The translations under genes and the position numbers were made by a program. Below the pieces are notes generated by a model, which saw nothing but the letters and a program-made list of their open reading frames with translations, was not told where the DNA came from and ran no database searches. Below, piece after piece: positions 5,401 to 7,250 of a DNA stretch of 7,250 nucleotides; position 1 is the stretch's first letter; each line of letters opens with the position of its first letter. This DNA comes from Rhodospirillales bacterium (GTDB taxonomy: Bacteria > Pseudomonadota > Alphaproteobacteria > UBA8366 > JADFVY01): assembly GCA_024644185.1 (NCBI GenBank), contig JAHELM010000116.1, positions 1-7,250 on the forward strand, in the 5' to 3' direction.

Positions 5401-6012
5401 ATGAACCCGGCCATTCTCGGGGTGTTGCTGGCCGGCGGGCTATCGCGCCGCATGGGCGGCGACGACAAGTCGCTGCGCGCCGTCGCCGGAAGGGCGATGC
5501 TGGACCGGGTGATCGACCGGATCCGCCCGCAACTCGACATGCTGCTGCTGAATGCCAATGGCGATCCCGCCCGATTCGCCGAATGGAGTCTGCCGGTGGC
5601 GGCGGACACAATTTCCGGTCATGCCGGACCGCTGGCCGGGGTGTTGACCGGTATGGAATGGGCGGCGGCACACGCGCCGGGTTGCGAATGGGTGGTGACC
5701 GTGCCGACCGATGCGCCGTTTCTGCCGGCCGATCTGGTGGCGCGTCTGCGCGCGGCGACCGGGGAGGCCGACGCAGACATGGCCTGCGCTGCCTCGGGCG
5801 GGCGGCCGCATCCGGTCTGCGGGCTTTGGCCTGTGCGCCTTGCTGGCGACCTGAGGCGGGCGATGACGAAAGAGGGGCTGCGCAAGGTCGATTTGTGGAC
5901 GGCGCGCTATCGCCTGGTGCAGGTCGACTGGCCGGCGGACCCGGTTGACCCGTTTTTCAACGCAAATACCCCTGAGGATCTGGCCGAGGCGGAGCGGTTG
6001 CTGACCCGCTAG
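5401..6012 (+). CDS. mobA: Molybdenum cofactor guanylyltransferase MobA
   Basis: MobA transfers GMP from GTP to Mo-molybdopterin, giving the guanine-dinucleotide cofactor (MGD) used by DMSO-reductase-family enzymes, including formate dehydrogenases. The 203-residue length is typical. The nucleotide-binding loop is at residues 10-23 (LAGGLSRRMGGDDK). GPLAG is at 76-80. The metal-binding Asp is D104 in TDAPFLP, and the C-terminal FFNANTPEDL matches the family's FxNxNTPEDL. The protein is cytosolic with no membrane segment. ATG at 5401 is the first in-frame start that does not cut into the motif-bearing N-terminus; only a GGGTGG precedes it as ribosome binding site. It lies 13 nt after the CZB-GGDEF gene and is probably the last gene of the fdhD operon, placing MGD formation and cofactor sulfuration under the same control. 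Confidence 0.96.
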   Translation: MNPAILGVLLAGGLSRRMGGDDKSLRAVAGRAMLDRVIDRIRPQLDMLLLNANGDPARFAEWSLPVAADTISGHAGPLAGVLTGMEWAAAHAPGCEWVVTVPTDAPFLPADLVARLRAATGEADADMACAASGGRPHPVCGLWPVRLAGDLRRAMTKEGLRKVDLWTARYRLVQVDWPADPVDPFFNANTPEDLAEAERLLTR

Positions 6013-6346
6013 TCGGATGAAAGAGCGGGGCAATTTGTCCGGGCGGAGGGGTGCCGTACGTCCGGCGCGCACCACCGGCGATTTCGTTCAATCGTTCGGT
6101 CCGCCGCGGCACGCACAAAGAACAATCTTCATCACCCCGAGGGATTGCAACACGAGGGAAAATCATGGATGAACTCCGCGATTCCCGCATGCATAAAAAC
6201 ATCGTATAAATTGATATATATTGGAACATATTATCGCGTCACATGATCCAAACGGGTCATGCGCGAGAAAGGCCGTTCTTGTATTCAATGATCCACATGA
6301 TCTCCGTTCTATTTCGGCGATTTAATTCAATTGGGGGGACATTGAT
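6013..6346. other. Intergenic region between mobA and the first flp gene
   Basis: 334 bp with no convincing gene. The left half is GC-rich, like the flanking genes. From about 6175 the base composition turns sharply AT-rich (for example 6200-6235). The region then contains the dyad at 6242-6261 and a GGGGGG at 6333-6338 that serves as ribosome binding site for flp. I found no clear intrinsic terminator after mobA and no confident -35/-10 pair. Short ORFs here (such as 6017-6172) lack family features. Confidence 0.6.
6242..6261. promoter_or_regulatory. Dyad CATGA-N10-TCATG upstream of flp copy 1
   Basis: The inverted repeat CATGATCC-AAAC-GGGTCATG lies 85 bp upstream of the first flp ATG, at the end of an AT-rich tract. 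The same arrangement with the same N10 spacing occurs before flp copy 2. It could be a protein operator or, if transcribed, an 8-bp RNA hairpin with one G-U pair. The binding protein is unknown. Confidence 0.5.
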
Positions 6347-6508
6347 ATGTTGAAGGCATTTCTGACGGACGAATCCGGCGCGACCATGATTGAATACGGC
6401 CTGATCGCGGCCCTCGTGTCGGTTGCGGCGATCGCGGCGCTGACCTTCCTGGGCAGCTCGCTGACGACGATCTTCACCAATGTCGGCACCATTCTGACCT
6501 CGGTCTAA
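6347..6508 (+). CDS. flp: Flp-family type IVb pilin, copy 1
   Basis: A 53-residue prepilin of the Flp/Fap family, the major subunit of tight-adherence (Tad) pili. The leader MLKAFLTDESG ends at G11, followed by ATMIEYGL, which fits the G|xxxxEY site cut by the prepilin peptidase (TadV/CpaA). Cleavage would leave a 42-residue pilin with the conserved E16-Y17 at mature positions 5-6, one hydrophobic helix (about 18-37) and a short polar tail (TTIFTNVGTILTSV). After export it sits in the inner membrane before assembly. GGGGGG at 6333-6338 is the ribosome binding site, 8 nt from the ATG. No tad/cpa assembly genes are inside the window, so the secretion machinery must be encoded elsewhere. It differs from copy 2 at four residues only. 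Confidence 0.93.
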   Translation: MLKAFLTDESGATMIEYGLIAALVSVAAIAALTFLGSSLTTIFTNVGTILTSV

Positions 6509-6524
6509 ACCGGCGTTGGTGCCC

Positions 6525-6543
6525 GGTGCGCCGCAGGCGCGCC
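6525..6543 (+). other. GC hairpin in the flp copy 1 3' UTR
   Basis: GGTGCGCC (6525-6532) pairs with GGCGCGCC (6536-6543) as an 8-bp stem with one G-U pair and a GCA loop. It lies 16 nt after the stop and ahead of the real terminator. flp copy 2 has a comparable hairpin at the same position, so it may stabilise the mRNA 3' end. Confidence 0.4.
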
Positions 6544-6561
6544 TGGCTAGGACAAATTGCG

Positions 6562-6592
6562 AACGGGCGGCACTATCTGTGCCGCCCGTTTT
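6562..6592 (+). terminator. Intrinsic terminator of flp copy 1
   Basis: A perfect 12-bp stem, AACGGGCGGCAC (6562-6573) with GTGCCGCCCGTT (6579-6590), closes a 5-nt loop and runs into TTTT at 6589-6592. It lies 53 nt after the flp stop and indicates that copy 1 is a single-gene transcript. Confidence 0.88.
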
Positions 6593-6961
6593 CGTATTGC
6601 CAGGACAGGCCTTGAGTGCCGAGGCGGGGAGTGCAGCGCAATTTTCCTCGCTGTGGCCAGCTTCGGGATGTCGCTCGAAATGGCAGGAAGCGGAATTCGA
6701 AAAATAAAGAAACAAAAAATAATTGAATGGAAAAAAGAATATCACGTCAATGCGGAGCAACAAGGCGGCGAAATTCCGCCATATATAAAAACAAAAACGC
6801 ATTTATTATATATTAGCGCAGGTATATTCATCGCATGATCTGAATGGGTCATGCGTAACGGCGCCGGGTTCTCTAACTATTCACGCAAGCGATATCACCT
6901 ATTCGGTCGGGCGATGGTCGCGGGAATTTACAGATTTCATTCATGCCAAGGAGCTACCAAT
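6593..6961. other. AT-rich intergenic region between the two flp genes
   Basis: 369 bp without a convincing gene. From about 6695 to 6830 the DNA is strikingly AT-rich for this genome, with A-tracts (6703-6721, 6730-6736, 6787-6796) and TATATAT runs. A small hairpin GGCGG-N7-CCGCC lies at 6764-6780. The AT-rich tract ends at the dyad 6834-6853, followed by about 95 bp of leader and AAGGAG at 6948-6953 before flp copy 2. A promoter is very likely here, but I cannot pick a reliable -35/-10 pair. Both long open frames crossing it are artefacts of antisense or leader sequence. Confidence 0.6.
6834..6853. promoter_or_regulatory. Dyad CATGA-N10-TCATG upstream of flp copy 2
   Basis: The second copy of the flp-associated inverted repeat lies 108 bp upstream of the copy 2 ATG. 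A flanking G6833/C6854 extends the dyad by one pair. The interior differs from copy 1 (CTGAAT versus CAAACG at 6840-6845) while the CATGA arms and the GGG before TCATG are kept. This pattern argues for selection on the dyad rather than simple recent duplication. Confidence 0.5.
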
Positions 6962-7123
6962 ATGTTGAAGGCATTTCTGACGGACGAATCCGGCGCGACC
7001 ATGATTGAATATGGCCTGATCGCCGCCCTCGTGTCGGTTGCGGCCATCGCGGCGCTGACCTTCCTGGGCAGCTCGCTGCAGAGCATCTTCAACAACGTCG
7101 CGACCATTCTGACCTCGGTCTGA
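6962..7123 (+). CDS. flp: Flp-family type IVb pilin, copy 2
   Basis: A 53-residue prepilin identical to copy 1 over residues 1-39, including the G11|ATMIEY processing site and the hydrophobic helix. Its tail is QSIFNNVATILTSV in place of TTIFTNVGTILTSV. The ATG at 6962 has a textbook AAGGAG at 6948-6953, 8 nt upstream. The frame stays open back to an ATG at 6851, but that start lies inside the dyad and would bury the prepilin leader behind 37 extra residues, so it is rejected. The gene has its own leader, dyad and terminator, so the two pilins could be expressed differently. The role is as for copy 1: structural subunit of a Flp/Tad pilus. I cannot tell which copy is the major pilin. Confidence 0.94.
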   Translation: MLKAFLTDESGATMIEYGLIAALVSVAAIAALTFLGSSLQSIFNNVATILTSV

Positions 7124-7140
7124 TACGACGTTGGCGGACG

Positions 7141-7158
7141 CCGCGCCTCCGGGCGCGG
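7141..7158 (+). other. GC hairpin in the flp copy 2 3' UTR
   Basis: CCGCGCC (7141-7147) pairs with GGCGCGG (7152-7158) around TCCG, a perfect 7-bp stem 17 nt after the stop. No T-tract follows. It matches in position, but not in sequence, the hairpin after flp copy 1. Confidence 0.4.
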
Positions 7159-7178
7159 TTGACTGCAAGACATGGAAC

Positions 7179-7209
7179 ACGGGCGGTGCCGCTGGCGCCG
7201 CCCGTTTTT
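7179..7209 (+). terminator. Intrinsic terminator of flp copy 2
   Basis: A 12-bp stem (7179-7190 with 7194-7205, one G-U pair) around GCT runs into TTTTT at 7205-7209. The outer arms ACGGGCGG/CCGCCCGT are the same as in the copy 1 terminator. It ends the copy 2 transcript. Confidence 0.9.
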
Positions 7210-7250
7210 CATGTCCGCAACTGGATCCCTGGCTGCCGGTCTGGCAGCAA

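Larger units (their letters stand above)
6347..7081 (+). repeat. Tandem duplication of flp (about 615-bp unit)
   Basis: 6347-6463 and 6962-7078 differ at only three bases out of 117, and the first 50 bases are identical. The 3' part of the coding sequences and the leaders diverge much more. The start codons are 615 bp apart and the terminators 617 bp apart. The sharp identity boundary suggests either strong constraint on the pilin N-terminus or recent gene conversion. Confidence 0.85.

Noticed and set aside
4563..5609. 348-codon minus-strand open frame
   Set aside because: Antisense to the CZB-GGDEF gene and mobA, both of which have clear conserved motifs on the plus strand.
6017..6172. Plus-strand 51-codon ORF in the mobA-flp gap
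   Set aside because: No Shine-Dalgarno, Arg-rich random-looking translation, no family features.
5957..6229. Minus-strand 90-codon open frame after mobA
   Set aside because: It overlaps the 3' end of mobA, has no recognisable domain, and its start lies in AT-rich leader DNA.
6257..6802. Minus-strand 181-codon open frame with a hydrophobic start
   Set aside because: Most of it is antisense to flp copy 1 and its terminator; the hydrophobic Phe-rich segment is just complemented A-tracts.
6851..6961. N-terminal extension of flp copy 2
   Set aside because: It would place 37 residues before the prepilin leader and starts inside the dyad; AAGGAG at 6948-6953 defines the ATG at 6962.

Overview
The window looks like chromosomal DNA from a GC-rich alphaproteobacterium, possibly Rhodospirillales-like. 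This rests on high GC, third-position bias, tightly packed genes and Flp-type pilins; I cannot name a genus. No rRNA, tRNA, CRISPR array or insertion sequence is visible.

Layout. (1) 1-610: a small NTF2/SnoaL-fold protein on the plus strand (29-439) converges on the moaA unit. A hairpin lies between them, and a 39-codon ORF with a signal-peptide look sits 6 nt behind moaA on the minus strand. (2) 611-1603, minus strand: moaA, the radical-SAM enzyme of the first molybdenum-cofactor (Moco) step. (3) 1717-6012, plus strand: degenerate GGDEF protein 1, degenerate GGDEF protein 2, fdhD, degenerate GGDEF protein 3, CZB-domain degenerate GGDEF protein 4, mobA. The last four genes are almost contiguous (gaps of 4 nt, a 4-nt overlap, 13 nt) and look like one operon. 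(4) 6013-7250: two near-identical Flp pilin genes, each with its own AT-rich leader, the same upstream dyad and its own intrinsic terminator.

How the genes may work together. MoaA makes the first Moco intermediate, MobA attaches GMP to give the guanine-dinucleotide form, and FdhD sulfurates that form for formate dehydrogenase. Interleaved with these are four GGDEF-fold proteins. All four have lost the catalytic GG(D/E)EF signature (GRNKI, GRDKI, GADRF, GRAQF). All four keep an RxxD exactly five residues before it, where active cyclases carry the c-di-GMP inhibitory (I) site. The fourth also carries a complete zinc-binding CZB domain with the same ligand spacing as DgcZ. The best candidate for something undescribed is therefore a set of catalytically dead GGDEF proteins, probably nucleotide receptors, tied by gene order to formate-dehydrogenase cofactor maturation. 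A sigma-54-type promoter precedes the first one and a weaker match precedes the second. The functional link is inference from gene order; domain identity, motif loss and motif retention are read from the sequence.
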